NCBI GenBank assembly: GCA_965248815.1
Contig: CBDFKK010000007.1
Location: forward strand, 620,001 to 684,000
Reading direction: 5' to 3'
Length of the DNA: 64,000 nucleotides
Source of the DNA: CBDFKK01 sp965248815
GTDB lineage: Bacteria > Pseudomonadota > Alphaproteobacteria > SMXP01
The notes beneath the pieces were generated by a model. It had not been told where the DNA came from. It ran no database searches and worked only from the letters and a program-made list of their open reading frames with translations. The stretch's first letter is position 1; the number at the start of each line of letters is the position of its first letter. The translations under genes and the position numbers were made by a program. Below, one piece after another: positions 33,092 through 41,938 of the stretch.

Positions 33092-35182
33092 TTAGGAACT
33101 CCGCCCACTGATCAAAAGGGTGAAGGCATAGGTGAGGGCCACTTCTTTGAGTTGGTCGAAACGGCCCGACGCACCGGCATGACCGGCTTCCATATTTGTC
33201 TTTAAAATCAATAACTTATTGTCAGTCTTGGTGGCCCGTAATTTGGCGACCCATTTGGCGGGTTCCCAATAAGTAACGCGGGGGTCAGTCAGGCCTGCTG
33301 TCACCAAGACATTCGGATAAGCTTGCGCCGTCACATTGTCGTATGGAGAATACGATTTGATGTTGTCGTAGGCGAGCTTGTCCGTGATCGGATTGCCCCA
33401 TTCGGGCCATTCCGGCGGCGTCAGCGGCAACGTGTCGTCGCAAATCGTGGTCAGCACATCGACAAAGGGAACTTCGGCGATGATGCCGAGAAATAGTTCC
33501 GGCGCCATATTGGCAACGGCTCCCATTAAGAGGCCACCGGCACTGCCCCCTTGCGCCACGATCTTGTCTTTTGAGGTATAACCGTCCGCGATCAGTTTTT
33601 CGGCGACGGCGATAAAATCAGTAAACGTGTTTTTCTTTTTTGCGAGCTTGCCCTCGCGATACCAGCGATAGCCCCGGTCCTTGCCACCGCGGATGTGTGC
33701 GATGGCGTAAACAAATCCACGATCGACGAGGGAAAGTCTCGACGTCGAAAACGAGGCGGGGATCGAAAGGCCGTAGCTACCATAGCCATAGAGTAAGAGA
33801 GGGGCAGACCCGTCGAGCGGCGTCGACTTGTGATAGAGCAGGGTGATGGGGATCGCCTCGTCGTCTTGCACGCGTGCCTTGATACGTCGCGTCACATAGT
33901 CGGCCGGATCGTGTCCGCTTGGCACTTCTTGCGTTTTGCGCAAAGTCCGTTCGCGCGTTTTCATATCGTAGTCATATATTTGTTGAGGTGTTGTCGGCGA
34001 CGAGTACGCGAAACGTAAGGTTGCCGTGTCGAATTCGTATCCTGGCACTAGCCCTAAGCTATATGCCTCTTCATCAAAGCTGATTTCATGCTGCTGGCTA
34101 ATTTGCCCGTCATCATGCAAGTCAGAGATCACAAGCCTTGCCAGAGCGTCGATCCTTTCCAATCGAACCAAGCGGTTCTTAAAGGCAAGAACAGACAGAA
34201 TGAGCCGACCGGTTTGGTGATAGACGAGATCTTCCCAGTTCTCCCGTGCCGGACTGAATGTCGGCGCGTGTACGATCTTAAAATCTTCGGCGCCATCGGC
34301 ATTCGTCAAAATGACAAACCGGTCGCCAATCTCTGTAACGTGGTACTCCACGCCCTTGTCTCGCGGCGCGATCAATTTTGCGCCTGCGGTGGGTGCGTCC
34401 GCGCTGATATAGCGGACTTCGCTTGTTTCGTGATCATGTACGGAAATAAAAATAAACTTGCCGCTTTCCGACTTAGAGACGTTCATAAAGAAGCCAGGAT
34501 CACTTTCTTCATAGACGAGAATATCGGATGCAGTGCCGTCGCCGATGGCATGTCGAAAGACTTTGTTGGGGCGGTGATTGTCATCAAGTTGGGTATAGAA
34601 CAGAGTTTTGCCGTCGTTGGCCCACACGACGTCTCCAGTGGTGTTTGCGATGCGCTCGTCTAAATCTTTGCCAGATTCCAAGTCGCGTACCGTGAGCGTA
34701 AAATACTCCGAACCTTTGTCGTCTGCGGAATAGGCGACATAGCCGTGATCGGGACTGTGTTCGCAATCGCCTATTTTAAAAAATGCCCTGCCGCTGGCTT
34801 CCGCGTCTCCGTCCAGTAATATTTCTTCGGTGTTCATATCGCCACGGGGGCGGCGGCAAAAAATCGGATGTTGTCCGCCGGTTCGATATTTTGAGAAATA
34901 AACGAACGGCCCATCTGAGGCAGGCACAGTGCTATCGTCTTCTTTGATGCGGCCCTTCATTTCTTCGAAGAGTTTGGCCTGTAGTGAATCTGTTGGACCC
35001 AACAGATCTGCCAAATAGCTGTTTTCAGCTTCCAAATAGGCGCGAATATCCGGCGCAAGTACAGTCGGATCCCGCATCACCTCTTGCCAGTTGTCGTCGC
35101 GCAACCAGCCATAAGGGTCTTTGCGCACGTCCCCGTGGCGCGTAAGAGTCTCAGGCCGTAAGGGGGCAACAGGGGGACGCAT
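33092..35182 (-). CDS. ptrB: Oligopeptidase B (S9A serine peptidase)
   Basis: A 696-residue prolyl-oligopeptidase family enzyme: N-terminal beta-propeller and C-terminal hydrolase domain. The catalytic triad is visible as Ser547 in 'GGSAGGLLMG', Asp633 in 'GLTDPRV' and His668 in 'MEAGHAG'; the spacing matches the E. coli enzyme. 'PLLLYGYGSYG' is also diagnostic. No signal peptide, so cytoplasmic. It cleaves short peptides after basic residues. msrB, MaoC and ChaC-like genes follow upstream on the same strand. Confidence 0.95.
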   Translation of the reverse strand: MRPPVAPLRPETLTRHGDVRKDPYGWLRDDNWQEVMRDPTVLAPDIRAYLEAENSYLADLLGPTDSLQAKLFEEMKGRIKEDDSTVPASDGPFVYFSKYRTGGQHPIFCRRPRGDMNTEEILLDGDAEASGRAFFKIGDCEHSPDHGYVAYSADDKGSEYFTLTVRDLESGKDLDERIANTTGDVVWANDGKTLFYTQLDDNHRPNKVFRHAIGDGTASDILVYEESDPGFFMNVSKSESGKFIFISVHDHETSEVRYISADAPTAGAKLIAPRDKGVEYHVTEIGDRFVILTNADGAEDFKIVHAPTFSPARENWEDLVYHQTGRLILSVLAFKNRLVRLERIDALARLVISDLHDDGQISQQHEISFDEEAYSLGLVPGYEFDTATLRFAYSSPTTPQQIYDYDMKTRERTLRKTQEVPSGHDPADYVTRRIKARVQDDEAIPITLLYHKSTPLDGSAPLLLYGYGSYGLSIPASFSTSRLSLVDRGFVYAIAHIRGGKDRGYRWYREGKLAKKKNTFTDFIAVAEKLIADGYTSKDKIVAQGGSAGGLLMGAVANMAPELFLGIIAEVPFVDVLTTICDDTLPLTPPEWPEWGNPITDKLAYDNIKSYSPYDNVTAQAYPNVLVTAGLTDPRVTYWEPAKWVAKLRATKTDNKLLILKTNMEAGHAGASGRFDQLKEVALTYAFTLLISGRSS

Positions 35183-35209
35183 CTGGTGCTCTATCCTTGT
35201 GCGAGCCGG

Positions 35210-35614
35210 CTAGGAGTCTTCGTCGTCTTCTTCGAGATCAAGGGCAGCTCCATTCATGCAATAGCGCTGTCCTGTCGGTTCGGGACCATCGTCAAATACA
35301 TGTCCTAAATGCGCATCGCACTTGGCGCAGACAACTTCGGTCCGTTTCATAAATAAGCTTTCGTCTTCGCGCTCGTCGACGGCGTCTTCAGTGATGGGTT
35401 TGAAAAAACTCGGCCAACCCGATCCAGAGTCAAATTTCGTTTCCGACCGGAATAGCGGTTCGCCACAACAGATACATTTGAATGTGCCGCTTTCTTTGGA
35501 ATCCCAGTACGGTCCCGTAAACGCGCGCTCCGTCCCTGCTTCGCGCGTGACATGGTATTGATCGGGTGTCAATTGAGAACTCCAATCTTCCTCGGATTTC
35601 TTAATTTTCGTCAT
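35210..35614 (-). CDS. msrB: Peptide-methionine (R)-S-oxide reductase
   Basis: A 134-residue MsrB that repairs methionine R-sulfoxide. Zinc ligands are the pairs in 'CICC' (C47, C50) and 'CAKC' (C96, C99); the catalytic Cys119 is in 'GQRYCMNG'. The substrate-binding 'SGSGWPSFF' is intact. The start at 35614 gives the standard N-terminus; a longer frame would overlap the MaoC gene. A very acidic tail ends the protein. Confidence 0.95.
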   Translation of the reverse strand: MTKIKKSEEDWSSQLTPDQYHVTREAGTERAFTGPYWDSKESGTFKCICCGEPLFRSETKFDSGSGWPSFFKPITEDAVDEREDESLFMKRTEVVCAKCDAHLGHVFDDGPEPTGQRYCMNGAALDLEEDDEDS

Positions 35615-35661
35615 ATTTCGTATCCCTTGCCCAACATCAACAGTCTTGATAGTAGCGCTAT

Positions 35662-36111
35662 TCAATTATTGAAGACTAAGGCGATGGTCTCCGCGACGCA
35701 TGCTGGTTTCTCTTCGCCTTCGACTTCAATGGTTATCTCCTGCGTCAGCTGCAACCCGCCTGCTCTCGGCGTAACCTCTAAGATTGTCTGCCGAGCTCTA
35801 ACCCGGCTTCCTACCGGCACCGTGTTTGTAAATCTGACCTTGTTTGACCCGTAGTTTATGCCTCGGGTTACGCCTTCCACTTTGACAATTTGCTGGGTAA
35901 GCATGGGAATGAGAGAAAGGGTCAAATAACCATGGGCAATGGGGCCACCCATTTCTTCGTTCGCCCGATCCACGTCTACGTGGATCCATTGATAATCTCC
36001 CGTTGCATCCGCAAATTGATTGACCCGCTCTTGATCGACAACTAACCAGTCGCTGACGCCGAGCTCCTGACCCGCAAGACTCTTGAGCTCGCTATAGTCG
36101 ATAACCCTCAT
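35662..36111 (-). CDS. MaoC family hydratase (R-specific enoyl-CoA hydratase-like)
   Basis: A 149-residue hot-dog fold protein with the MaoC/PhaJ catalytic motif 'FADATGDYQWIHVD' (Asp and His) and 'PIAHGYLTLSLIP'. The C-terminal 'ACVAETIALVF' strand matches nodulation-protein-N-type MaoC proteins. It probably hydrates enoyl-CoA for fatty acid or polyhydroxyalkanoate metabolism. It lies between msrB and the ChaC-like gene on the same strand with short gaps. Confidence 0.9.
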   Translation of the reverse strand: MRVIDYSELKSLAGQELGVSDWLVVDQERVNQFADATGDYQWIHVDVDRANEEMGGPIAHGYLTLSLIPMLTQQIVKVEGVTRGINYGSNKVRFTNTVPVGSRVRARQTILEVTPRAGGLQLTQEITIEVEGEEKPACVAETIALVFNN

Positions 36112-36129
36112 TCGGTGTGCCCTTTCGAA

Positions 36130-36855
36130 TTACACCATCTCGCCTGACGCTTCGCGCACCAGTCGCTCTAGTTCATGCATAGGCCCGTCCGAAACGCCCA
36201 ACGCATCCAGCTGCTCTACCGTGCTGAAAAGGTAAGACCGATTAGTTCCCATTGTGCCCTCTGCGGTGGCGAGTCTCCTCACGATTTGTGCCGTGCTCAG
36301 TCTACCCGCATATTGCTGATGAGTGTGATCAATCACAAAGGTGATACAAGGCACGATGCCATCTTGAGTATGGGCATCGATCCACATCGGAACGTAGTGT
36401 CCGCCAATCATTTCCCGCATCCATAAGAGATCGAGCTCGGCTTCTACATGTGAGCCGTCAATTCGATGGACAAGGCCTGCACATGACCCGCCATTGTCGA
36501 GTGCCAGCATAAGGCCCGGATAGTCAGTCGTTCCTCGCCCGCTGATCAGCCAAAGGCAAAATGAGCGATGGTAGCCGTAAATCCGAGCGGCGCGGGTCTC
36601 CGCCACGTAAACGATGGGATTCCACATGAGCGAACCGTAGGCAAATACGCAGACGTCATCGCCAGGCTGTATGCGTTCCATGATTTTGCTGCGGCTGGCT
36701 TCGCGGTCTTCATGAGGAATAATCCAGCTATCCCCGTTCTGCTTCAACTCGTCCAACTTTCTACGGCTGAAGTGTTCGCGTCTCAGTTCTTCGCCTGGTT
36801 TGGCTCGGATTGAGGGGCGGTCAGGGGAGAGGGGCAGGCCGTAAGGGTGCTTCAT
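36130..36855 (-). CDS. ChaC-like gamma-glutamylcyclotransferase
   Basis: A 241-residue protein with the cyclotransferase motif 'FAYGSLMWNP' and 'YHRSFCLWLISGRGT', which are features of glutathione-specific ChaC enzymes that release 5-oxoproline. The later 'WMREMIGGHYVPMW' region is also family-typical. I use ATG 36855, where 'HPYGLPLSP' begins; the ribosome site is weak and upstream starts are possible. It follows the MFS pseudogene by 38 bases. Confidence 0.88.
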   Translation of the reverse strand: MKHPYGLPLSPDRPSIRAKPGEELRREHFSRRKLDELKQNGDSWIIPHEDREASRSKIMERIQPGDDVCVFAYGSLMWNPIVYVAETRAARIYGYHRSFCLWLISGRGTTDYPGLMLALDNGGSCAGLVHRIDGSHVEAELDLLWMREMIGGHYVPMWIDAHTQDGIVPCITFVIDHTHQQYAGRLSTAQIVRRLATAEGTMGTNRSYLFSTVEQLDALGVSDGPMHELERLVREASGEMV

Positions 36856-36892
36856 GACATCTATAGGCACAGCAAGGTCAACGGCATGGCGC

Positions 36893-38174
36893 TTACGCGC
36901 GCTCAGCTTCGGGCCGGCGCACGTTCCAAAGATCGGTCGCAAAGAACATGGCAATTGGCATTAGAATCCCGCCGGACGCAGGCAGCAGAATGGCATCCAG
37001 CGGTCCCAAGAACTCCGTGGCATAGCCCATAGCAAGCGCGCCGATCGGGGCGCCACCAAGAAAACCCAATTGGAACACAGACATTACCCGGGCTCTATGG
37101 GACGCCGCCGCCGTCTCCTGAACGATCGATCGGCTAATACTAAACAACACAGCCGACGATGCGCCCCAAAAGAAAACCAAAGCATACAGAAGCCATAGGG
37201 GCGGATAAAAGTGAATCGCGATGAAAACGAACGTGCTGACGCTAAATGACAACATCATAGCGCGGCCCTGCGCCATGATCCGCACATAGCGGGAGATATA
37301 GGTCGTGCTGAGAGTGATACCGACCATGAAGGTAATCAGGATGATCGAATAATCGCTGATATTTCCCTGATACTCGTCCCGAATGAGCACTTGAAGATGA
37401 ACCGTAAATACACCGTTGAAAAGAACACCACTCAAAAAAATGAAGAGTACAACTGGGAACATTTTGCTTGAGTGGTAAACCTCCGAAAGTCCTTCTCCGA
37501 TTTCCTTCAAACTGCGGCGCCAGCGTGGCTCGGTTCCGGGATCGTCGACCGGCTCCTCAGGAACCTAGGGCGGGGCAGATCGCAAATTAGTTGTGCAAAA
37601 AGTGGCAGCGAGATAGCAGAAGGCCAAAGCGAGCAGCATGACCCCTGCACCGACCTCCGAAACTTGCCGGCCCAAAAAGATGCCAAATAATTGAGCTGCG
37701 AATTGAAGCCCCGTTATTGTCGTCACAGCTTGTTGAATATCTCCGTTAGGACTGCGCCGCGCTACACGGTTGAGTAGCGAATCTCTCGCCGGCATGACAA
37801 AGGCTGATACGCAGCCCGTACCCACACCGCACGCAATAAGGAGGGGAAAAGTCAGGTAGTCGGTAATGACGAGGGCAGCGAGGCAAAACATCGGAACGGC
37901 CGCCAGAAGCTGCAAGCGGATGAGATGCATGCGGAGTTCCCGTCGGTCGGCGGCCATGCCGCCGAGAAGGACGAGCCCGAACATGGGCAACATGGTGAAC
38001 ATCTGCGCAAAGCCGACCATATCGGCAGACTTCAGCAGCACGAAGGTCACTAGAAACGGATAGACCACGCCTTGAATGCCCATAGCCGCAAAATTAGGAA
38101 GCATGGCCGCCAAGGTACCAGCGGAATTCCGTCCAGGTCTTTGAGACGGTATCTTTTGCAGTTTGAACGTTCAT
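36893..38174 (-). pseudogene. MFS transporter gene broken by a frameshift and an in-frame TAG
   Basis: Two stretches of one major facilitator transporter lie in the same frame, separated by a single TAG at 37565-37567. The interrupted linker after it ('VPEEPVDDPGTEPRWRR') is readable, so the two halves were one gene. The stop falls in the central cytoplasmic loop between helices 6 and 7. At the 5' end, ATG 38174 starts a family-like 'FRWYLGGHAS' in another frame. One extra base near 38092-38100 is needed to join it to 'NFAAMGIQGVVYPFL'. Two independent lesions make it a pseudogene. The substrate is unknown. Confidence 0.8.
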
Positions 38175-38438
38175 AGGTGTTTAGTAAGCGGCGCCGGGAT
38201 TTTTGTCATCAATGGAGTTGTCCCCTTCTGACTTTAACACTTGTGGTGTCCAGGTGGGGTGGAAACGACGCTGTGCTTAAGCCAAATAAATTCAACATTT
38301 CAATATCTTACATGTCATTTCGAAGATTCCACGAAAATCCAGCTGTAAGGAATTGCCGTTCAGGAGGGATCTAGCCCACAGCGGAAAAAGGGATCGTAAA
38401 AGAGAAGCGGCCAAGGCTGTGTCGAGGCACACGTCAGC

Positions 38439-38729
38439 TCAGCCGGCGATATTCTTCCACCAAGCCTGCGTCAGCTGATCGAAGCACTCTCCAGATGAGT
38501 ATTGGCTGGTGATTAGGCGAAAGGATTGCCGGGCGGTCTCATTCCACACCTCAAGGCTTTCCTCGCTCGTTCCGAAAGCCTCGCTAACGTCGCGAAGTGT
38601 GTCGCGGCTCATTTCGCTAGCGAGCATGCGACACGGTTCGACGGAACCGTAAACCGCAAACAATCCACTGATCATCGCGAGCGTCAAGAGACAAAGCACA
38701 AATACCAAATTCCGAACCGTATTGAACAT
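38439..38729 (-). CDS. Small exported or membrane-anchored hypothetical protein
   Basis: A 96-residue protein with a hydrophobic N-terminal segment ('NLVFVLCLLTLAMISGLF') and a 65-residue periplasmic-type tail. Two cysteines in the tail ('VEPCRML' and 'SGECFDQL') could form a disulfide. No family is recognised. It lies 69 bases downstream of the lipoprotein gene on the same strand. Confidence 0.6.
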   Translation of the reverse strand: MFNTVRNLVFVLCLLTLAMISGLFAVYGSVEPCRMLASEMSRDTLRDVSEAFGTSEESLEVWNETARQSFRLITSQYSSGECFDQLTQAWWKNIAG

Positions 38730-38798
38730 CTTCGAAATCCGTTTGTTCCTGCTGTTTTCGAAAAGCCTATGGAACGCCTCGACCGAGGGCAGCTGCCT

Positions 38799-39122
38799 CT
38801 AAAGTGGACCTTGATCGTACCAACGGTCTTCGCCGCCAAAGACGTCACGATCACGGTTCGTTGTGCCGCCGCAAGAGGCAAAGCCGTCTTTCCAACCGGC
38901 GCTATAGCCCCGATCGGATTCATAGAGGTTTTCGTTACGCCTCACGGTCTTGTCAAAGCCGCTGACCCGTCCATTAGCCGTGCTACAGCCGTCGTTGTAC
39001 CCAAGGCCGTAATTGGGCTCGTTGCGCAATTCGGAATTGGTTCCCGCACATCCGGCTACAGCTAACGCCGCAACAAGTCCCATAAATTTTGCAGCAGCCC
39101 CCAAAGACCAATATTTGTTCAC
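38799..39122 (-). CDS. Small lipoprotein
   Basis: A 107-residue protein with a lipoprotein signal whose lipobox 'LAVAGC' places the lipidated Cys near residue 25. The mature part is short, Gly- and Asn-rich, with a repeated 'GYNDGCSTANGR' / 'GWKDGFASCGG' type motif. That pattern suggests two degenerate internal repeats, each with one Cys. The function is unknown. Residue +2 is Ala, which does not signal inner-membrane retention. Confidence 0.75.
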   Translation of the reverse strand: MNKYWSLGAAAKFMGLVAALAVAGCAGTNSELRNEPNYGLGYNDGCSTANGRVSGFDKTVRRNENLYESDRGYSAGWKDGFASCGGTTNRDRDVFGGEDRWYDQGPL

Positions 39123-39360
39123 TACACTTCCCCTTCATCAATCAAACTCACGGGGGGCAGCTTAGCGTTCGCCCAGTCCTGCGGCCAGCCCCGTGGGAAG
39201 GCTATCCAGGGCCTCTCGTTAAGATTTAAGTCAAATTCGTCGAAAATCCGCTGTTTTTGACTATCCAAATCTTAACAACACGATGGTTTTATAGCTGCGA
39301 GCCCCAATTGCGCCCACGTCGGTAGAAACGTGAGCTGCGACTTTCATAACTTTGTAGCGG

Positions 39361-40617
39361 ATGGGAATGCACGTCAGCGACGTCAAGCACACAAACGACC
39401 TCGACCCAATAGAAGCGGAATCGACAAGCGAGCGCGACGGAACCATTATTCCGTTGGGAGCTGTCGCCAAGAGCGGACATTACGACCTCACTCCGGAGCT
39501 GCAGTCCGCGCTCGCTTTGGCGGAAGCCTTGTCAAGCGGATCCGCTGAACATCCACGAGTAGTCTTGGTCAAACGATTATCCGATTTGCTGTTGTTGCCG
39601 CCGGAGCAAGTGACGCCGCCGGAGCGCGCGCTGTTGGATGAAATCTTGGTTCGTATGATCGATTATGTCGATTGCGAGCTGCGCAAACGGGTGGCCGGCC
39701 GCATTTCGCGAATGGCAGAACCACCAGCTGAACTGCTACTTCGATTATCGCGCGACGATATTTCGGTTGCCGAGACAATCCTCACGGAAAGTACTGAAAT
39801 CCCCGAATCGGACCTCATCGAAACTGTAAGACATAGCAGCTTTGATCATCGCAGGGCCGTCGCCGAACGAAAGGTCGTCTCGAGCGCACTCGCAGTTGCC
39901 CTTCTCGAAAAAGGTGAGCCGCTGATTATTGAAAAGCTGTTGCGCAATGACAAGGCATCGCTTTCATTAAGCGCCATGCAGACGATTGCTGAAATGAGCC
40001 GGACCAGGCCAAAGCTTCAAGAGCTTCTGTTGCAGCGACACGATTTGCACCCATCGTTGGCTCAAGCCATGTTTTGGTGGGTCTCACCCAAATTGCGGAC
40101 AAAGATACTTCATCGTTTTGCCGTATCGAGACGTGTCTTGCAGCAGGCCATTATGGATGCCGTAAAGGACGGCGAATTTGATCTGGACTCCAACGATGAA
40201 GTTGAGAAAGAGGCTTTAGAGTTTGTGCAAGGTGTTTGGCCCCAGCACAGACCTCAAGCGTCCGAAATTTTGGAGCATTTGAAGGCCGGCAGAACCGAAG
40301 AGTTCCTAAGCAGCTTGTCGCAAAGCGCTGGAATAACACGGGCTATCCTCATGAAAATTTTGAAGGATGAGAGCGGCGAGGCGCTAGCAGTACTTTGCAA
40401 GGCCGTGAATATGCCAAAGAGCGATTTCGAGCTTTTGCAACGTTGGCTGTTCACGGCTCAGTCGGCTGATGCGGCCTCGGACGAAAAGTCAGATCGCGTC
40501 ACCGCGGTTTTTGACTCCCTGCCAAACGATGCGGCCGACTTGTTCTTACGCTATTGGAATAAACCGCGCGTAGGCTTGCGCAGTCAGGCCGAGTCGACGG
40601 AATCGCCCATAGACTAG
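39361..40617 (+). CDS. DUF2336 protein (copy 1)
   Basis: A 418-residue soluble, all-helical protein matching the DUF2336 family, which is largely restricted to alphaproteobacteria. It shows HEAT-like helical repeats ('RVVLVKRLSDLLLLPPEQ', 'RVAGRISRMAEPPAELLLRLSRDDISVAETIL'). The ATG start has only a weak ribosome site. No biochemical role is established for the family. It lies 565 bases upstream of the riboswitch-controlled parA gene. A second family member is encoded near 61-62 kb. Confidence 0.85.
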   Translation: MGMHVSDVKHTNDLDPIEAESTSERDGTIIPLGAVAKSGHYDLTPELQSALALAEALSSGSAEHPRVVLVKRLSDLLLLPPEQVTPPERALLDEILVRMIDYVDCELRKRVAGRISRMAEPPAELLLRLSRDDISVAETILTESTEIPESDLIETVRHSSFDHRRAVAERKVVSSALAVALLEKGEPLIIEKLLRNDKASLSLSAMQTIAEMSRTRPKLQELLLQRHDLHPSLAQAMFWWVSPKLRTKILHRFAVSRRVLQQAIMDAVKDGEFDLDSNDEVEKEALEFVQGVWPQHRPQASEILEHLKAGRTEEFLSSLSQSAGITRAILMKILKDESGEALAVLCKAVNMPKSDFELLQRWLFTAQSADAASDEKSDRVTAVFDSLPNDAADLFLRYWNKPRVGLRSQAESTESPID

Positions 40618-40965
40618 AGGCCAAAAGCTACCGATTTTACTCTTAGCAATGCAGTGGTACTAAAGAATCGACACGGGCAACTGTCTGCCAACGAGTAACA
40701 GCGTTAGCGCCGGCGCCTCAATGCCTGTACTTTAAAAAGGATGAAATCATACACATCAGGTCATCATACGGTTAACGGGGCAGTTACAGAGTCTTCACTC
40801 ACAGGATTGCTCGCATTGAGTTCGATTTTTGCAGTTGCACTACCGATCACTAAAGTGATCCGAAAAACCGAGACGATTTGAGCGACTCCCTTTACGTGAA
40901 CTTAAGACCTCCTATCTATGCTTGAAGCTGACGTCGGCTGTGGCGTGCGTATTACGCTGCGGCCG
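40618..40965. other. Intergenic region upstream of the riboswitch
   Basis: No supported gene lies here. It should contain the parA-operon promoter. It also holds a perfect 16-base inverted repeat listed separately. A frame crossing the riboswitch downstream is not believed to be coding. Confidence 0.5.
40845..40860. promoter_or_regulatory. Perfect 7-2-7 palindrome, possible operator
   Basis: GATCACT-AA-AGTGATC is a perfect inverted repeat about 105 bases before the riboswitch. No T-run follows, so it is not a terminator. It could be a dimeric regulator's operator near the parA promoter; this is inference. Confidence 0.35.
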
Positions 40966-41066
40966 GCGCTCCTCGATAACGGCAAACCGTCGGTAACGGC
41001 GGGACGCAAAGCAACCGGCCCTGTTACGGGATGTAAGGCAGGGCAGCGGAGCTACCGAAGGGAGAG
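40966..41066 (+). promoter_or_regulatory. Cyclic-di-GMP-I (GEMM-I) riboswitch aptamer
   Basis: The sequence carries the conserved GEMM-I elements in order. 'GGCAAACC' is followed by a stem with a GTAA (GNRA) tetraloop (CCGTCGGTAACGGCGG). The near-invariant 'GGGACGCAAAGC' leads to a second stem with 'CCGGCC', and closing elements 'GGGCAGC' and 'GCTACCGAAGG' end the aptamer. Order, spacing and tetraloop agree with the Vibrio cholerae Vc2 aptamer as I remember it. Flanking CTCC and GGGAG can close the P1 stem. It lies 117 bases before the parA start, so c-di-GMP should control parA and its partner. Confidence 0.85.
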
Positions 41067-41088
41067 TCAACATGCGCGCTGGGCGTCA

Positions 41089-41177
41089 GTCACCTCCTCA
41101 GGAATTGAGTCGCAACGCCGGTTGATCCGACTTCGGGTCTGGCCGGTTGAGCATTTGTGTCCAACAAAGGAGGCGAC
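41089..41177 (+). promoter_or_regulatory. Expression platform: anti-Shine-Dalgarno helix over the parA ribosome site
   Basis: GTCACCTCCT at 41089-41098 can pair with AGGAGGCGAC at 41168-41177, nine of ten bases, which hides the parA ribosome site. The loop includes a smaller possible hairpin around CCGACTTCGGGTC. This argues for control at translation initiation. A 17-codon frame starting at ATG 41071 lies between aptamer and parA and could be a leader peptide, but this is uncertain. Confidence 0.55.
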
Positions 41178-41182
41178 CATTC

Positions 41183-41926
41183 ATGCTGCCATCGATGAGA
41201 GTCATCGTTTTTGCGTCTCAAAAGGGCGGGTCCGGTAAAACGACTTTGGCCGCGCACGTTGCCGTTCAAGCTGAATTGAGCAATGCGGGTCCCGTCGCTC
41301 TCATCGACACGGACCCGCAAGGTTCGTTGGCGAAATGGTGGAATGTGCGGGAAAGCCAGCAGCCCGCTTTTATTCAATCGGTTTTTTCAAATCTGTTTCA
41401 AGATCTCGATCAGGCACGCAGCGAAGGCTTTCGCCTCGTCGTGGTCGATACACCGCCAGCGGTTACTCGTGCCATTTCGGAAGTTGTGAGCTTTGCAGAT
41501 ATGGTAGTATTGCCTACGCGGCCTAGTTCTCTTGATATGCGAGTTGTCGGTCCAACGGTTGATATCGTTGAAGCCAAACACAAGCAGATGATATTCGTCG
41601 TCAACGGTGCGACGCCTCGCGCACGCATCACGTCAGAAGTTGCCGTTGCTTTGTCTCAGCACGGCACAGTGGCACCCGTAACCCTTCATCATCGCGTTGA
41701 CTATGCGGCCAGTATGATCGATGGCCGCACAGTTTTAGAGTCAAATCCGACCGGCAAATCGGCGAAGGAAATCCAACAGCTATGGAGTTATCTCCACGAG
41801 CGGCTTCAACGCATGGAGACGGTACAAGTTGGATGGGTCGACGATGATGGTCAATCCGTTGTTGCGCCTAACGTGAACGCCTTAGGCCGCAAGGCGCCGT
41901 CATTCGGCCGCCGTGTGCTGCAGTAA
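41183..41926 (+). CDS. ParA/MinD-type ATPase under c-di-GMP riboswitch
   Basis: A 247-residue ParA-family ATPase with deviant Walker A 'KGGSGKTT' at residues 14-21, 'LIDTDPQGS' and 'VVVDTPPA'. It lacks the N-terminal DNA-binding domain of plasmid ParA, so it belongs to the short orphan type used to place plasmids, chemoreceptors or organelles. ATG 41183 is selected by GGAGG nine bases upstream. The gene is preceded by a c-di-GMP-I riboswitch and followed 12 bases later by a likely ribbon-helix-helix partner. The cargo is unknown. Confidence 0.9.
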   Translation: MLPSMRVIVFASQKGGSGKTTLAAHVAVQAELSNAGPVALIDTDPQGSLAKWWNVRESQQPAFIQSVFSNLFQDLDQARSEGFRLVVVDTPPAVTRAISEVVSFADMVVLPTRPSSLDMRVVGPTVDIVEAKHKQMIFVVNGATPRARITSEVAVALSQHGTVAPVTLHHRVDYAASMIDGRTVLESNPTGKSAKEIQQLWSYLHERLQRMETVQVGWVDDDGQSVVAPNVNALGRKAPSFGRRVLQ

Positions 41927-41938
41927 GAGTGAAGTAAT

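Noticed and set aside
40966..41066. Cobalamin or other riboswitch class
   Set aside because: No B12-box or other class motifs; the ordered GEMM elements GGCAAACC and GGGACGCAAAGC fit only the c-di-GMP-I class.
40918..41238. A 106-codon plus-strand frame upstream of parA
   Set aside because: It runs straight through the conserved riboswitch, has no ribosome site, and its product resembles no protein.
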